NCBI GenBank assembly: GCA_017961625.1
Contig: JAGCWY010000029.1
Location: 1 to 52,901, forward strand
Direction: 5' to 3'
Length of the DNA: 52,901 bases
Origin: Ruminococcus sp.
GTDB taxonomy: Bacteria; Bacillota; Clostridia; Oscillospirales; Ruminococcaceae
Made by a program: the position numbers and the translations under genes. The notes beneath the pieces were generated by a model. That model was not told the DNA's origin. It did not search any database and saw only the letters and a list, made by a program, of their open reading frames with translations. Shown in pieces: positions 52,631-52,901 of this stretch. Each line of letters opens with the position of its first letter. Within the stretch, counting starts at the first letter, position 1.

Positions 52631-52749
52631 CAGCAAGGGCGCTGCGGATCACAGGATCTGCGGCGTTTTCTCTTTTTAAGCGCTTAATTCCATACACAAA
52701 GGGGTGTATGAAGTTCTTAGGACTTCTGCACCCCTTTGATATTTTATGC
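52631..52749 (+). promoter_or_regulatory. amt leader: two hexaloop hairpins, each overlapping a terminator
   Basis: Hairpin A: CAGC/GCTG (52631-52644), loop AAGGGC. It excludes terminator 1, CGCTGCGGATC (52640-52650) with GATCTGCGGCG (52655-52665), followed by TTTTCTCTTTTT. Hairpin B: CATACAC/GTGTATG (52691-52710), loop AAAGGG. It excludes terminator 2, CAAAGGGGTG (52697-52706) with CACCCCTTTG (52729-52738), with inner stem GAAGTTC/GGACTTC and an AT-rich tail. Both loops have A1 and G4. Ammonium uptake would be switched on when the ANTAR protein binds. Confidence 0.75.
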
Positions 52750-52774
52750 TGTAACTTTTCAAGGAGGAATTTTT

Positions 52775-52901
52775 ATGGACTCTCAGACAATTTTACAACA
52801 GGCTCTGGATGAGACTAACGGTCTGGTCTTCGGCGTATGGTTTTTAATAGGCGCTGCTCTTGTATTCTTTATGCAGGCAGGCTTTGCAATGGTGGAGACA
52901 G
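52775..52901 (+). CDS. amt: Ammonium transporter (Amt family), partial
   Basis: The first 42 codons, cut by the window edge. ATG 52775 follows AAGGAGG. Begins MDSQTILQQALDETNG, then the first helix with FFMQAGFAMVET, the signature start of Amt/Rh transporters. No separate signal peptide. Divergent from gltB and controlled by the attenuator-like leader upstream. Confidence 0.9.
   Translation, partial: MDSQTILQQALDETNGLVFGVWFLIGAALVFFMQAGFAMVET

Noticed and set aside
1..52901. CRISPR arrays, insertion sequences, prophage, integrase or toxin-antitoxin genes
   Set aside because: Nothing with repeat-spacer pattern, transposase motifs or terminal inverted repeats was found on either strand.

Overview
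The window looks like a chromosomal segment of a low-GC anaerobic Clostridia of the Ruminococcus type (Oscillospiraceae). The indications are a six-gene Rnf complex, a clostridial-type ribose-phosphate pyrophosphokinase fragment, the order rplS-lepB-rbgA-rnhB and tig-clpP-clpX, AGGAGG-type ribosome binding sites, and many TTGACA-17-TATAAT promoters. There are no phage, IS or CRISPR features.

Layout. 1-1240: a secreted transglutaminase-like protein that runs in frame into a PRPP synthetase fragment at the window edge. 1593-7763: an aminotransferase, then an LCP-family cell-wall protein, a degenerate P-type ATPase homologue and rlmB on the minus strand. 7856-16190 (minus): a surface-polymer block, made of an LTA-synthase-like enzyme with a hotdog thioesterase, then an MBOAT / DHHW / FkbH-like / acyl carrier protein / metallophosphoesterase operon that resembles a rewired Dlt system. 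16378-17680 (minus): HD hydrolase and SDR. 17809-21861 (plus): UPF0291, cdd, GNAT, an unknown protein, a B12-binding-type radical SAM protein and its DUF2344 partner. 21868-27443: structured leader, rplS, lepB, rbgA, rnhB, a broken yraN, thrC and a phosphoesterase. 27545-33536: tig, clpP, clpX, a tiny Cys-rich membrane peptide (minus) and a ClpC-like unfoldase with a short M region. 33587-34603 (minus): a radical SAM activase-like protein preceded by a 32-codon hydrophobic ORF. 34796-35114: tRNA-Val, Asp, Gly, Cys. 35381-40206: rnfCDGEAB. 40295-40966 (minus): an orphan prepilin. 41232-52329 (minus): a nitrogen operon gltB-gltD-glnA-ANTAR regulator-purF-asnB, with a divergent ammonium transporter at the right edge.

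The most interesting system is the nitrogen region. An ANTAR RNA-binding protein with a degenerate receiver domain is encoded next to glnA. The leaders of amt, gltB and asnB each carry two hairpins whose six-base loops have A at position 1 and G at position 4, which is the hallmark of ANTAR targets. The loop-to-loop distance is nearly constant (63, 63 and 66 nt). In amt and gltB the first hairpin overlaps the 5' arm of an intrinsic terminator lying between the two hairpins, so binding would block termination. In asnB the alternative stem is weaker. The gltB and asnB second hairpins share an identical 10-nt apical sequence on completely different 6-bp stems, which indicates selection on RNA structure.

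Further points of interest are the P-type ATPase homologue without catalytic motifs, the FkbH/ACP/MBOAT operon, and small genes missed by length cut-offs.
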